DNA of 64,000 nt from Thalassovita litoralis (GCF_900182725.1 NZ_FXTO01000008.1:62001-126000); one strand, 5' to 3'. Counted from the stretch's first letter, positions 48,369 to 57,530 are shown. Numbers and translations are program-made. Notes: generated by a model not told the origin, from the letters alone.

Positions 48369-49537
48369 CAATGCCCCCGTTCCTTATGGGCCTCAAAGAT
48401 CTTTTCGACGGCTACCTCGACCCAGCGTTGCCGGCTGTAGTCGCCGCGGATCTGTTTTGCCGCATGTTGCATCGCTTCGAAGTCCGGGCCCCTGCGCGAC
48501 ACATTCGTCAAGAAGGCGACGGCGTCCTCAAGCTGGTCGCTTTCGAATTGCTTGATTGCACCGGATTGTGCCAACGCACCGAGGTCAGGCATGACCGGAA
48601 AAACGAGGGACGGAATGCCCATGCCAAGATACTCCAAGACCTTGACTGGTATCGCGTTACGCCCAACGCTGTCCGAGCTACGCACCGAAAGGCCAAGATC
48701 CGCCTCGGCCAAAAGCGCCGGAATCTGTTCATGTGAAACGGCGCCCCCGATTTCAACATTCGGACCGGGTGTGACTTGGTCGAAATTGGCCCCAAATCCC
48801 ACGAAACGATAGAGCACTGGCAGGTGCGCAGTTTCCTTCACGAGGCGGTTCAATAGGTCGACGTTCTGAAAACGTCCGAAATTTCCGTGACTCATTATCG
48901 TGAACGGTCGCGCGACTGTAGTCGAGTCCTCCGGGTTTGAATTCCGCTGAAAACTCTCGCCGTATCCGTTCAGCACCAGATGCACATTTGTAGATGGCGC
49001 GCGCTGCCTAATTTTCTCGGCCAAAGAATCGCAAACCGTGAAAACGAGATCGGACCTTGCGTAAGCCCACCTCTCAATTGCGGCCAAAACCCGAAACAAA
49101 ACAGAACTCCTCTGTAACAGACCGGCGTCCACGAAAACGTCTGGGTAGATGTCACGCACATCAAGAACGCGTAGTTGCCCACGTTTGCGCGGCAAGAGGA
49201 CATAGACAAGCAGGAGGAAGAATGGAGGTGATGCGATCACCAGGATCGCGTTTTTCGGCGCGAAAAGCAATTTCAGAAGTACAAAGAAGCTGAAAAGTAG
49301 CTCTCGATATGTACGTTTAATGAGCCCCTTCATATTCTGAAAGTTGTCTATGGGTAGATTTGTGATCCGTTCCCCATTAGTAGCCTTTGCCCTCTTCGTG
49401 CTGATCACTTGGACCTCAGCGTGCGCAGACAGTCCCTTGACCAAAGCGTGTGCCCGCGCAGAACCAGCGTTATGGTCCGGCGGATAGTCAACAGTTACGT
49501 AATAGAGCGAAGGCTTATTTTGCTCGCGATATAGCAT
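48368..49537 (-). CDS. Glycosyltransferase family 4, WcaI/WbuB type
   Basis: 389 residues from ATG 49537. YVTVDYPPDHNAGSARAHALVKGLSAHAEVQVISTK at the start and a hydrophobic segment (ELLFSFFVLLKLLFAPKNAILVIASPPFFLLLVYVLL) suggest a membrane-bound GT-B enzyme like WbuB. YRFVGFGANFDQV and LGLSVRSSDSVGRNAIPVKVLEYLGMGIPSLVFP make the donor site. It follows the polymerase gene without a gap. Confidence 0.88.
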   Translation of the reverse strand: MLYREQNKPSLYYVTVDYPPDHNAGSARAHALVKGLSAHAEVQVISTKRAKATNGERITNLPIDNFQNMKGLIKRTYRELLFSFFVLLKLLFAPKNAILVIASPPFFLLLVYVLLPRKRGQLRVLDVRDIYPDVFVDAGLLQRSSVLFRVLAAIERWAYARSDLVFTVCDSLAEKIRQRAPSTNVHLVLNGYGESFQRNSNPEDSTTVARPFTIMSHGNFGRFQNVDLLNRLVKETAHLPVLYRFVGFGANFDQVTPGPNVEIGGAVSHEQIPALLAEADLGLSVRSSDSVGRNAIPVKVLEYLGMGIPSLVFPVMPDLGALAQSGAIKQFESDQLEDAVAFLTNVSRRGPDFEAMQHAAKQIRGDYSRQRWVEVAVEKIFEAHKERGH

Positions 49538-49540
49538 CAC

Positions 49541-50818
49541 TTATTCCAGATTAAGGTGCCGTGTCTGAACCGGTCGGGCCAGTTTTGCTGTGGTCTTTTG
49601 TTTTCGAGACGCAGAAAACACAAATAAGAACGGCCAAATGAATAGCATTGCTGGGAAAAACCGAGTGGTTGTAAAATGGCCTGCTCCGGCAAATGACAAA
49701 AATGTCGCAGCGCTGAACCAGCAATGAATTGAAATATAGTACAGGTTTTTGGGCGCCTTCCGGTAAAAGAACCCCATAAGGAAGCCGAGAAACAATAGGA
49801 ATGGAAACAGCAAAAACATAGGGAGGTACACAAGCTGTCCGTACAGCGTGTGTGTGTTGCCGTTGATCCAAGCGTTCAGTGCCTGTGAATAAAAAATCAT
49901 GCGTTCGGTCGGTTGGAATTCGAAACCAAAGTACTTCATCAAGTAGACCCTGATACTACCTAGGCCCAATGACTGTGTGATGTCGTCAAATCCATCCGTC
50001 GCAAATTCCGGCGAGAAGGCAATGTCGATATGGCGCCAAAGGTTGACGAAATTCCCGGAAAGATACGGGTATGTCTTCTGGATATAGATCTCGGCCAGGT
50101 TGCCTTGAAACGTGTACGAGAGGATGAATACAAACTGCACAAAGACGAGGAAAAGGACCAATTGCTTGATGGGAAGGACACCCCTCCCTCGCAGATACAG
50201 ATAGGAGACCAGGTAGTAGAATCCAGCAATGATCAGATATAGCAACGCCCCTCTGGAAAACACTGCAATTAGAGAAAACCCGAGCGCAACTTTCATAAAA
50301 ATGCTTGGCCGTTTGACTGTATTGTACCAAAAGAACGACGCGATATTTGCCTGCCAAAGGATGGCCGCGCTGCTGTTAAAAAATCCGCTTTCTAATGCAT
50401 TAAAGTCATTTATCGCAAGGAAGTATAGTTGTGCAAAACTGGTAATGTTCAGGTTTAGCAAAAGTGTCGCCGTGGCGAATATGCCTATGCCGAAGGTCAT
50501 CCAAAAAGGAACGCTGGTTTCTTTCAGGGGTAGCTCCTGTGCGAACCTTTTTCTGGTTTTGCCGAGCGCACCAGCGGCGATGCCTGCACTCAATAGTAAC
50601 GATGCCGTGGTGAGATACAGGAAATGGTGAAACTTCATGTCCACGGACGGGATGACAGTTCCCAACCCAGCCAGAACCGGGATTAGCCCGACGGCAATAA
50701 TCTGTGGTGAGAGAAGGAGGACAATCGGATGGTCGAACCTAGTTTCTTTTCGGTTGGAAAACCGGAATATCGAAGCGACGATTGCGGTCCAGAAAATGGC
50801 AATGATCGTTTCCCACAT
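49541..50818 (-). CDS. wzy: O-antigen/oligosaccharide repeat unit polymerase (Wzy-like)
   Basis: 425 residues with ten or more hydrophobic segments and a large hydrophilic loop (about 215-290: NLAEIYIQKTYPYLSGNFVNLWRHIDIAFSPEFATDGFDD). This is the normal build of Wzy-type polymerases, which have little sequence identity. SRGALLYLIIAGFYYL is a common polymerase motif. It would join repeat units on the periplasmic side. It lies between acyltransferase and glycosyltransferases. GC is clearly low. Name given by topology and context. Confidence 0.75.
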   Translation of the reverse strand: MWETIIAIFWTAIVASIFRFSNRKETRFDHPIVLLLSPQIIAVGLIPVLAGLGTVIPSVDMKFHHFLYLTTASLLLSAGIAAGALGKTRKRFAQELPLKETSVPFWMTFGIGIFATATLLLNLNITSFAQLYFLAINDFNALESGFFNSSAAILWQANIASFFWYNTVKRPSIFMKVALGFSLIAVFSRGALLYLIIAGFYYLVSYLYLRGRGVLPIKQLVLFLVFVQFVFILSYTFQGNLAEIYIQKTYPYLSGNFVNLWRHIDIAFSPEFATDGFDDITQSLGLGSIRVYLMKYFGFEFQPTERMIFYSQALNAWINGNTHTLYGQLVYLPMFLLFPFLLFLGFLMGFFYRKAPKNLYYISIHCWFSAATFLSFAGAGHFTTTRFFPAMLFIWPFLFVFSASRKQKTTAKLARPVQTRHLNLE

Positions 50819-50822
50819 CGGA

Positions 50823-51425
50823 TCAGGTTTCCAATGTGTCCGAGCTGCTCAGCTCGAGGTCACGGATGACCTTCGCGGGACTACCAGCGATGACGCAATT
50901 GCCATTCGGGAAACTGCGAGTAACTACCGATCCGGCCGCTACGACAGTCTTGGTGCCCAGGATCACTCCAGGCAGAATTACGGAATTCATCCCTATCCAG
51001 CTCTGCGCGCCGATTTCGATATCTTTGCCTTCTTGATGTTGTGACAGATCGTCAAGGCTGTGGTTGGATGTGATTAGGCCGACGTTGGGGCCAATGAAGA
51101 CGCCTTTCCCCAGTCGGATATGGGCGTGCGAACACTGAAAGTAGGTGCCAGGAGACTGAAAATTGTTTATGTCTTCGGGAAAGAACTCGATGTTGCGCCA
51201 ATTGGTTATGGATGAGCTCAACGAAGCCGGAAATGGCAAAGGCGGCGCCAGCCGAAGTATATGACGCGCCCAGAGACTGCGAAAGCTCCAGATCAAGCCT
51301 CGCAGATCATTGACAAAATAGCGTCCCGTCAAATACTCCGCACGGAAAAAAAGGCGCAAAAAGAGCACGAACGCTGGCATCGCGAAAAGAACGCCGCGCT
51401 TCAGTGCTTGCCTAAACATACGCAT
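50823..51425 (-). CDS. Hexapeptide acyltransferase (WbbJ/WcaF-like)
   Basis: 200 residues from ATG 51425. Left-handed beta-helix repeats (RLGKGVFIGPNVGLITSNHSLDDL, IEIGAQSWIGMNSVILPGVILGTKTVVAAGSVVTRSFPNGNCVIAGSPAKVIRDL) and the catalytic His in TSNH indicate an O-acetyltransferase that decorates a sugar. N-terminal hydrophobic segment (GVLFAMPAFVLFLRLFF) could anchor it. It overlaps the flippase gene by some 14 bases. Confidence 0.85.
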   Translation of the reverse strand: MRMFRQALKRGVLFAMPAFVLFLRLFFRAEYLTGRYFVNDLRGLIWSFRSLWARHILRLAPPLPFPASLSSSITNWRNIEFFPEDINNFQSPGTYFQCSHAHIRLGKGVFIGPNVGLITSNHSLDDLSQHQEGKDIEIGAQSWIGMNSVILPGVILGTKTVVAAGSVVTRSFPNGNCVIAGSPAKVIRDLELSSSDTLET

Positions 51426-52728
51426 CAACCAAGAACCTCATAGCAGCACTGACGATGACAACCAAGCTCCAGATCGGCACGCTTCGTCGACACAGTAGGC
51501 CCATTGCTTTCAATTCCACGCCCGCCTGTTTGGAGAAAGCACGCAATGCCATCACATAGAAAACCATACTAGTCATAGAGAGCGCGATTGGTCCATATTC
51601 CTTGTTCACAAGCAATGTTAGGACGACGCCGCCGGCGCGCAGGATGAAGCCGGCCACAGAGAGTCGGAACAGTTCTTTTTGGCGCCCCGTCGCCATCATT
51701 ATCGTGCCGATTGGCGAGACAAGGAGTTGAATCATTATCCACGGCGACATCCACACAAGAATTGTGCTGGTATGAGCCCATTCGTCACTCATCAGAAGGG
51801 CGATAGCTGTCGGTCCGAGGACGACCACGGCAATCACGAAAGCACCGCCGTAACGCATCAGGTGAAACAGAGTCTCCTCTGTAAGTTGCGCCACGGTGTT
51901 TTCCCGCAATGCAGATCCAACAGCTGAATGAAAAATCTTCGCGAAAGCTCCGCTGATGATCGTCGAGGGCGTGTAGAACAGTTTGATCGCGAGGAAAAGA
52001 AACCCCCCGGCGGCTCCCTCTCCATATGTTGCGATCAAGAAAAGGGGGACCTGAAGGCCGCTCGTGTTCAACAGCGCATCGAGCGAGGAATACCGTAGGT
52101 ACTGGCTGTTTTCTCGTGCAACGCGTTTGAGTTCAGCAAAGTTGAAACTCATTGGTTCTTGTGATCGTCCGAGACGGACGATCACAAGAAGGAGCAAGGC
52201 CCCGACTGCCAAATTGGCCAGGAAGCCGATTGTCAGGCCGAATTTTTGGAAGGACCAGAGCCCGAGCGTGATTTGGACGGCGATCCCCGCGAGCGTCTGA
52301 ATGATCCGGACCACCCCGGTAGCCTGTAGCCTTTTCCCCCGAAGTGCGATGCTTAGCAGGATTGCCTGTGCGCCGCCGAACAGCACCGCCAAAGGCAAGA
52401 ACTCAAGGATTTGATCGAGTTCGTCCTCCTCACCGCCCAACGGGAGGACGAATTGCAGGGCAATCCAAACCACGACGGCCAGTGTCAGGCAAATCAGGCT
52501 GCCCATCATGGCCAGGTGGCCCGCGTCGCGGTCGGAAGACACGATCGGAATCGCCATCTCCAACCGCAGCGAGGCGAGGGTGATCAGAATGAGCGCCGCA
52601 GAGGAAAATGCTGCGAAGTTGTTGAAATCCTCAGGCGAGAAGAGCGCCGTGATGATCGGAAGCGCCATGAGCGCTGCGACCTGCGAGGCGATGCTCAGTC
52701 CGGCCAGAACCGTAGCTACCCGAAGCAT
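51412..52728 (-). CDS. wzx: Oligosaccharide flippase (Wzx-like)
   Basis: 438 residues, about twelve hydrophobic segments spread through the whole length, with the usual start LAGLSIASQVAALMALPIITALFSPEDFNNFAAF (polysaccharide biosynthesis protein family). It moves lipid-linked repeat units across the inner membrane. It precedes the acyltransferase and the polymerase, so a Wzx/Wzy-dependent pathway is encoded here. Confidence 0.88.
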   Translation of the reverse strand: MLRVATVLAGLSIASQVAALMALPIITALFSPEDFNNFAAFSSAALILITLASLRLEMAIPIVSSDRDAGHLAMMGSLICLTLAVVVWIALQFVLPLGGEEDELDQILEFLPLAVLFGGAQAILLSIALRGKRLQATGVVRIIQTLAGIAVQITLGLWSFQKFGLTIGFLANLAVGALLLLVIVRLGRSQEPMSFNFAELKRVARENSQYLRYSSLDALLNTSGLQVPLFLIATYGEGAAGGFLFLAIKLFYTPSTIISGAFAKIFHSAVGSALRENTVAQLTEETLFHLMRYGGAFVIAVVVLGPTAIALLMSDEWAHTSTILVWMSPWIMIQLLVSPIGTIMMATGRQKELFRLSVAGFILRAGGVVLTLLVNKEYGPIALSMTSMVFYVMALRAFSKQAGVELKAMGLLCRRSVPIWSLVVIVSAAMRFLVDAYV

Positions 52729-52763
52729 TCGTGACTTCCCAAATCCAAATCAGGGAGGTTGCC

Positions 52764-53891
52764 CTACGCTCTGAAGAACTTCTCAATGCTGGTGCAGACA
52801 TGATCAAGTTCCGCATCGGTCATTTCCGGGAAGATCGGCAACGCCAAACCTTCGTTCTGCAACGCGTAGGCGTTCGGGAAGTCCTCGGGACGATGCCCCA
52901 GCCGCGCGTAACAAGGCAGGAAAGGCAACGCTTTCGGATAGTTGATCGATGTTTGCACATTGTGCGCCTTGAGGTGCTCGGCAAGGCCGTCGCGGTCTTT
53001 TGTCCGCACGACATAGAGGTGCCAAACATGGCGCGCATCCTCAGCCGTCGTAGGACAGGTTAGAGCGTCCAAATGCGCCAGCTTCTGCGTATACTTTTCG
53101 GCCAGTTCCGCGCGTTTGGCGGTCCAGTCTTCCAGATGCGGCAGTTTTACGTTGAGAATTGCCGCCTGCAGGCCGTCGAGACGGCTGTTGATACCTTCGA
53201 TCTCGTGGTCACCCTTGCGGAGCCCACCGTGGCGCGCGAATTTGGCCATGCCTTCGGCGAGATCGCGGCTTTTCGTCACGATAGCCCCGGCATCTCCCAT
53301 CGCTCCGAGGTTTTTGCCGGGATAAAACGAGAAAGTTGCGGCTATGCCGAAGGTGCCGACCTTGCTGCCTTTGAACTCGCTCAAATGCGCCTGGGCACAA
53401 TCCTCGATAACCCAAAGCGAATTCTTATCGGCGATTTCAATGATACGGCCCATATCGGCGGGGTGACCGTAAAGGTGCACCGGGATGATCCCCACGGTGC
53501 GCTCCGTGATGCAAGCCTCCAGCTTGGCTGGATCGAGCGTGTTGGTAACCGGATCGATATCGCAGAATACGACGTCAGCTCCGGCTTGGGAAACCGTTTC
53601 GCTTGTCGAGATCCACGACATGGCCGGCACGATAACCTGGTCGTTCGGACGTACGCCAAGCATTTTCATGGCGATGTAGATCGCATCGGTGCCATTTGCG
53701 CAGGACACACAATGATCGGGGCCAATCGCTTTGGCGAACGCGTTTTCAAAGGCATCAACTTCCGGTCCGCGAATGAAAGCGGACGTTTCGATTGTCTTAG
53801 AGATTGCGGCGTCGATTTCGGGTTTGATCGATAGGTATTGGCGATGCAAATCGGCAAATGGTACGCGCAGATGTGTTTTTTTTGCGGTCAT
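52764..53891 (-). CDS. DegT/DnrJ/EryC1/StrS aminotransferase (WbpE-like)
   Basis: 375 residues from ATG 53891. VPFADLHRQYLSIKPEIDAAI, GPEVDAFENAFAKAIG, CANGTDAIYIAMK, the aspartate in EDCAQAHLSEFKG and PLP lysine Lys193 in SFYPGKNLGAMGDAG are all family features. With the adjoining N-acetyltransferase and dehydrogenase it matches WbpE, which makes a 3-amino sugar on the way to UDP-2,3-diacetamido-2,3-dideoxyglucuronate. Substrate inferred from neighbours. Confidence 0.9.
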   Translation of the reverse strand: MTAKKTHLRVPFADLHRQYLSIKPEIDAAISKTIETSAFIRGPEVDAFENAFAKAIGPDHCVSCANGTDAIYIAMKMLGVRPNDQVIVPAMSWISTSETVSQAGADVVFCDIDPVTNTLDPAKLEACITERTVGIIPVHLYGHPADMGRIIEIADKNSLWVIEDCAQAHLSEFKGSKVGTFGIAATFSFYPGKNLGAMGDAGAIVTKSRDLAEGMAKFARHGGLRKGDHEIEGINSRLDGLQAAILNVKLPHLEDWTAKRAELAEKYTQKLAHLDALTCPTTAEDARHVWHLYVVRTKDRDGLAEHLKAHNVQTSINYPKALPFLPCYARLGHRPEDFPNAYALQNEGLALPIFPEMTDAELDHVCTSIEKFFRA

Positions 53892-53901
53892 AACAGAACT
53901 C

Positions 53902-54384
53902 TCATGATAAAGGACGAATAAGCTGGGCCGGGTTGCCAGCATAAATGCCGGGTTGGCTGATATCCTTCGTAACAACCGCGCCCGCTCCGATAACAGAGCC
54001 ATCACAGATTGCTACCGGCAATATCGTGGCGTTCGATCCGATTGACACGCCATTTCCAATCTTTGTCCTCCGCCAAAGGCTTTCGTCACCTCGGGCAGGA
54101 CCACCTTTCTCGAAGGTATCATTAATAAACATTACACCATGACCGACGAAGCAATCCTCTCCGATCTCGACAAGCGAGCATACAAAGGTGTGGGATTGGA
54201 TTCGCGTGCGTGCGCCAATAGAAACATTCGACTGAATTTCGACGAACGGACCGACAAAGGCATCCTCGCCAATCCGGCAACCATACAGATTGGCAGGTTG
54301 AATCACAGTCACGTTCGAGCCGAAATCGACATTTTTTATACCGATTTCTCCCAACTTTGAGGGTACCGAAGCCTGTTGTGTCAT
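53902..54384 (-). CDS. Nucleotide-sugar N-acetyltransferase (WbpD/WlbB-like)
   Basis: 160 residues. Nearly all is left-handed beta helix (IGIKNVDFGSNVTVIQPANLYGCRIGEDAFVGPFVEIQSNVSIGARTRIQSHTFVC, GNGVSIGSNATILPVAICDGSVIGAGAVVTKDI). The GHGVMFINDTF segment carries a likely catalytic-site region. Length and neighbours match WbpD, which N-acetylates a 3-amino-uronic acid. The start overlaps the dehydrogenase stop (ATGA). Confidence 0.85.
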   Translation of the reverse strand: MTQQASVPSKLGEIGIKNVDFGSNVTVIQPANLYGCRIGEDAFVGPFVEIQSNVSIGARTRIQSHTFVCSLVEIGEDCFVGHGVMFINDTFEKGGPARGDESLWRRTKIGNGVSIGSNATILPVAICDGSVIGAGAVVTKDISQPGIYAGNPAQLIRPLS

Positions 54385-55460
54385 CTCGCGATGGCTCCGT
54401 TTTCTCGACGACCCAGACGAGCTTGCCTCGGGCGGAATCGCAATTGCACTTCTTTGCCTGTTTCCACGGCCTCGTAGATCGCGGTGATCAGTTCCAGACT
54501 GCGGCGGCCTTCGAGCCCATCCACAAGGTTCGGACCGCCGTGGAGAATAGCCGATACGACATGGTCATAGTATTCTTTGTGTCCAAAACCATAGACGTTT
54601 GGCGGGTTCACTGAGAAGTTCTCAAGCGTATCTGCATCACCCGGATCCGCGTCAGTGAAATTCCAGACTTTCATCTCGTTGACGGCAAAGCCGCCGATCT
54701 CTACGGTGCCTCCTTGTCCCAAGATGGAGATAGAGCCTTCGAGGTCTTTGGGCCGTGTTGCGGTCGTCGCCTCGATGATGCCGAGCGCACCATTTGAAAA
54801 GCGTAGCAGCACAGTTGCGGTGTCTTCGACTTCGATGTCCGCCAATGCTGTGGTCGACATCGCCATTACGCTGTCAACGTCGCCCATCATCCACTCCAGC
54901 AAATCGACGTGGTGGCTTGCCTGATTGGTCAATACGCCTCCGTCCAGCGCCCAAGTGCCGCGCCAGGTGTCCTGGTCATAATACGCTTGGGGACGGCACC
55001 AGCGAACCCGGACGGTGCCAAGGATGAGTTTGCCAAACCGATCCTGTTCCAAGGCCTCACGGAGCTTACGCACAGGTAAATTGAAACGATTTTGCTTGAT
55101 AACAAACAGCTTCACATCGGCATCGTCGCAAGCAGCAATCATCCTGTCGGCGTCATCAAGCGTAAGCGCCATTGGCTTTTCTACGACTATGTTGGCGCCG
55201 TACCGCGCGAGTTCGACCACGTGCTGCGCGTGGTTTCCGCTCTCGGTCAGAACGACTACGACATCAGGCTTCAGTTCACTCATCATCTCATGCATGTCGA
55301 CATAGCCAGGTACGCCATATTCCTCAGCAAGAGAATCAGCTTTCTGCGCGACTAAATCGCAGACACCGGCCAGGCGAGCGCTTGCAATTTGACCTCCACC
55401 CAGGAGTTGAGAGTGGCGCTTGGCAATGCGACCACATCCTACAAGTGCAAAGTTTAGCAT
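54381..55460 (-). CDS. Gfo/Idh/MocA-family dehydrogenase (WbpB-like)
   Basis: 359 residues from ATG 55460. LNFALVGCGRIAKRH is the NAD-binding glycine motif, VVVLTESGNHAQHVVELARYGANIVVEKPMALTLDDADRM has the EKP motif, and DGGVLTNQASHHVDLLEWMMG fits the second domain. WbpB oxidises C3 of UDP-GlcNAc uronate so that WbpE can transaminate it. It is the first gene after the MarR-type regulator. GAGGAAA precedes the start. Confidence 0.88.
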   Translation of the reverse strand: MLNFALVGCGRIAKRHSQLLGGGQIASARLAGVCDLVAQKADSLAEEYGVPGYVDMHEMMSELKPDVVVVLTESGNHAQHVVELARYGANIVVEKPMALTLDDADRMIAACDDADVKLFVIKQNRFNLPVRKLREALEQDRFGKLILGTVRVRWCRPQAYYDQDTWRGTWALDGGVLTNQASHHVDLLEWMMGDVDSVMAMSTTALADIEVEDTATVLLRFSNGALGIIEATTATRPKDLEGSISILGQGGTVEIGGFAVNEMKVWNFTDADPGDADTLENFSVNPPNVYGFGHKEYYDHVVSAILHGGPNLVDGLEGRRSLELITAIYEAVETGKEVQLRFRPRQARLGRRENGAIAR

Positions 55461-55619
55461 CATTTTCCTCACAGTATTTTGGTATTTTTGGATTGGCACA
55501 TATTCTGGTAGACAGAGCGTTCAGACCCTACTCTTGATCTTCTCAACGGACAGGATGACGTTTCGTTTGAATGTAAGGAGACATGTCCAATGGCATGAGC
55601 AAACGCCCGTTAACGCAAA

Positions 55620-55985
55620 TCACCGACGACCTTGAATTAGTTTCATCTCGCCCTCTATTTCGGACGTCAAGGTTTCGATCTCTGCCTTGAGGGCTTCATA
55701 TTCCTCGACTTTTCGAGATAGAAACCGGCGAGTGATAGCAGCCTTTTCCGCGATGCCTTTTGGGGTCAGAATGTAGGCATACCGCCGTTTGTCTTCCGAG
55801 GCCGTGAAATTCCCGAGCTTCAAAAGACCCTTTTCGATCAAGGCATTCAACACGTAGTGGATCCCGCCCACACTGACGCCGACAGCCTCAGCCAATTCAC
55901 GTTGTGACATTTCAGGATTTTCTTGCAGAAGGCGAAGCACGCGAAAATGCGTGTCCTCCTGCAGCTTGGTGCGCTTGCTGGTCAT
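55620..55985 (-). CDS. MarR-family EPS-associated transcriptional regulator
   Basis: 121 residues. Winged helix (EDTHFRVLRLLQENPEMSQRELAEAVGVSVGGIHYVLNALIEKGLLKLGNF) then YAYILTPKGIAEKAAITRRFLSRKVEEYEALKAEIETLTSEI, a long C-terminal coiled coil. That build is specific to the EPS-associated MarR-type regulators found at the head of polysaccharide loci, often next to NusG paralogues. It leads the leftward operon and has an ops-like element directly upstream and a palindrome at 56070-56090. No strong ribosome binding site lies before its ATG. Confidence 0.9.
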   Translation of the reverse strand: MTSKRTKLQEDTHFRVLRLLQENPEMSQRELAEAVGVSVGGIHYVLNALIEKGLLKLGNFTASEDKRRYAYILTPKGIAEKAAITRRFLSRKVEEYEALKAEIETLTSEIEGEMKLIQGRR

Positions 55986-56432
55986 TTTGGGATTTTCTCA
56001 GGCTACCGCACAAGGACTGCCCGTCGGGCGCCTTGTTAGATGCAAAGGTGATGATGAAAATAGGTTCAACATCGCTCAGCGATGAGCGATAACAAATGCT
56101 GCGCGCGCGAACAAGAGAAAACTCAGAGATGCACGAGGTATTCGTCACTAGGATCGCAATTGTCGATCTGCGAGATGGGAGCTCAGACGCAAGCGAAACC
56201 TCGCGCCGGTGGGAGGCTGCGGCGGGAATTCACGCGCGCTCCCAAGCCATAGACCTTGAGTGTAATGTGCTCATAGCTGAACGACCCTGTCAGCACAAGG
56301 CCACATCATGATCTTGGTTGGTCGTCGATCCCATGCGCGTCGTGGCGATAGCTCCTCGACGCACGGCCACATGTCGCTTTGAGATCGGCCACTTGCGCAA
56401 AGATTTCGGAAGCTTATCCCGAGCCGAGCCCA
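55986..56432 (-). promoter_or_regulatory. Leader and promoter region of the polysaccharide operon
   Basis: No gene supported in 447 bases. Reading leftward from about 56100, a palindrome CATCGCT-C-AGCGATG (56070-56084) shares its left arm with ATCGCTC...GAGCGAT (56071-56090). A small GCCC-GAC-GGGC hairpin follows at about 56020-56031. The ops-like TGCGGTAGCCTG lies at 55999-56010, 13 bases from the regulator's ATG. A TTGAAC at about 56063-56068 may be a -35 element, but no -10 is clear. Confidence 0.55.
55999..56010 (-). promoter_or_regulatory. ops/JUMPstart-like element in the MarR leader
   Basis: On the minus strand the sequence is TGCGGTAGCCTG. The ops consensus bound by RfaH is GGCGGTAGCNTG, so only the first base differs and the GCGGTAGC core that folds into the recognition hairpin is exact. 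It is in the untranslated leader of the first polysaccharide gene, the expected site for RfaH-type loading. A NusG/RfaH paralogue is encoded at 60269. Confidence 0.6.
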
Positions 56433-57530
56433 TCACCCGAGTGGACCATTCATGCCCAGGTCCGATATCGCCTCGGTGCCGTCTTGCGCTGGGTAGGTCT
56501 GAGCCGCCGTCTCGGCCGTGCTCGACCCTTCCTCCCGCTCGGCCTGTTCCACCGCTTCTTCCATGCTGACCGTGTTTAGTGCCAGTTCGAACTGCTCGAG
56601 TATCTCGGGTGCGTGCCGCGCCACGTAGGACCGGACTGCCTCGTTCTCCATCAGCTTTTTCAGATAGCCCTTGGCAACGACCAGGTTCAGCAGCTCAGAG
56701 CCGTAGTTTTCCTCGGCGTGCTTGTACTTTTCCTGCACCTGGCTCATCTCGCGCTCGAGCTTGACGATTTGTTCCAGCGGATCGCCTTTAGGTTGTTCCG
56801 GCAGCGGCGGCTTGTAGTCGGTGCGCTGTTCCGGCGGCGTGGCTTTCAGGAGGGCGTCCGCATGCGCGGCCGTGATCGTGTTCGCCGCGATCATCAGCTC
56901 CACCGCCTCAATCTGCCGAGCCGCTTTCATCTTGCGCAGGTGCCGCGTGACGTCCGGCGTGAACTGGTGATCCTGCAGCAGCTCCACCGCCTTTGGGCAG
57001 ATCCCATGCAGCAGGTTTATCCGGCTGTTGATGGTCGACAGGTTGACGTTGAACGCCCGTGCCAATCGCTCTTTGCTGACGCCTTTGTCGATGGCACGCC
57101 GCAGCATGTAATGCTCCTGCACCGTTGAGAGGCGGTTGATCCGGTGATTGTAGGTATAGGTCTCAAAATCCTTGGCGATCAGGCAGGGCGCGGTGTCCTG
57201 GCCCAGTTCTTTCAGCGCGAGCACCCGCAAATTGCCGTCAAGCAGCAGAAATCCCGCCGCCTCCGGATCCGGCTTGATCACCGAGAGCGGCTCGATCAGG
57301 CCAATTTCCCGGATCGAAGATACGATCTGCTTGAACTTGCGCGTTGTCATTATGCCGTCCGGGACCTTTTTCGAGGGCATCAGCTCCTCGAGTGGGATCT
57401 GGAAGGTTTCAAGGTCAAACCCGAGCGTCAGGTTCAACGGGGCTTTGGGATAGGGCGCATCGCTATCATCGGTGCCGGGCTGGGGAAAGGCCCCGGGGTA
57501 GAGCGGCTTCACAGTACTCAGGTCATTCAC
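56433..57530 (-). CDS. ParB/RepB-like protein 2 (RepB C-terminal domain)
   Basis: 365 residues from GTG 57530 with AAGGA seven bases upstream; a TTG at 57563 is less likely. ParB-N-like: VPDGIMTTRKFKQIVSSIREIGLIEPLSVIKPDPEAAGFLLLDGNLRVLALKELG. Central helix-turn-helix: INRLSTVQEHYMLRRAIDKGVSKERLARAFNVNLSTINSRINLLHG. The C-terminal half has a RepB-type coiled coil (KLEREMSQVQEKYKHAEENYGSELLNLV). The CTP motif GERR is degenerate. It is the last gene of the recombinase-ParB-ParB trio. No ParA is nearby. Confidence 0.85.
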   Translation of the reverse strand: MNDLSTVKPLYPGAFPQPGTDDSDAPYPKAPLNLTLGFDLETFQIPLEELMPSKKVPDGIMTTRKFKQIVSSIREIGLIEPLSVIKPDPEAAGFLLLDGNLRVLALKELGQDTAPCLIAKDFETYTYNHRINRLSTVQEHYMLRRAIDKGVSKERLARAFNVNLSTINSRINLLHGICPKAVELLQDHQFTPDVTRHLRKMKAARQIEAVELMIAANTITAAHADALLKATPPEQRTDYKPPLPEQPKGDPLEQIVKLEREMSQVQEKYKHAEENYGSELLNLVVAKGYLKKLMENEAVRSYVARHAPEILEQFELALNTVSMEEAVEQAEREEGSSTAETAAQTYPAQDGTEAISDLGMNGPLG

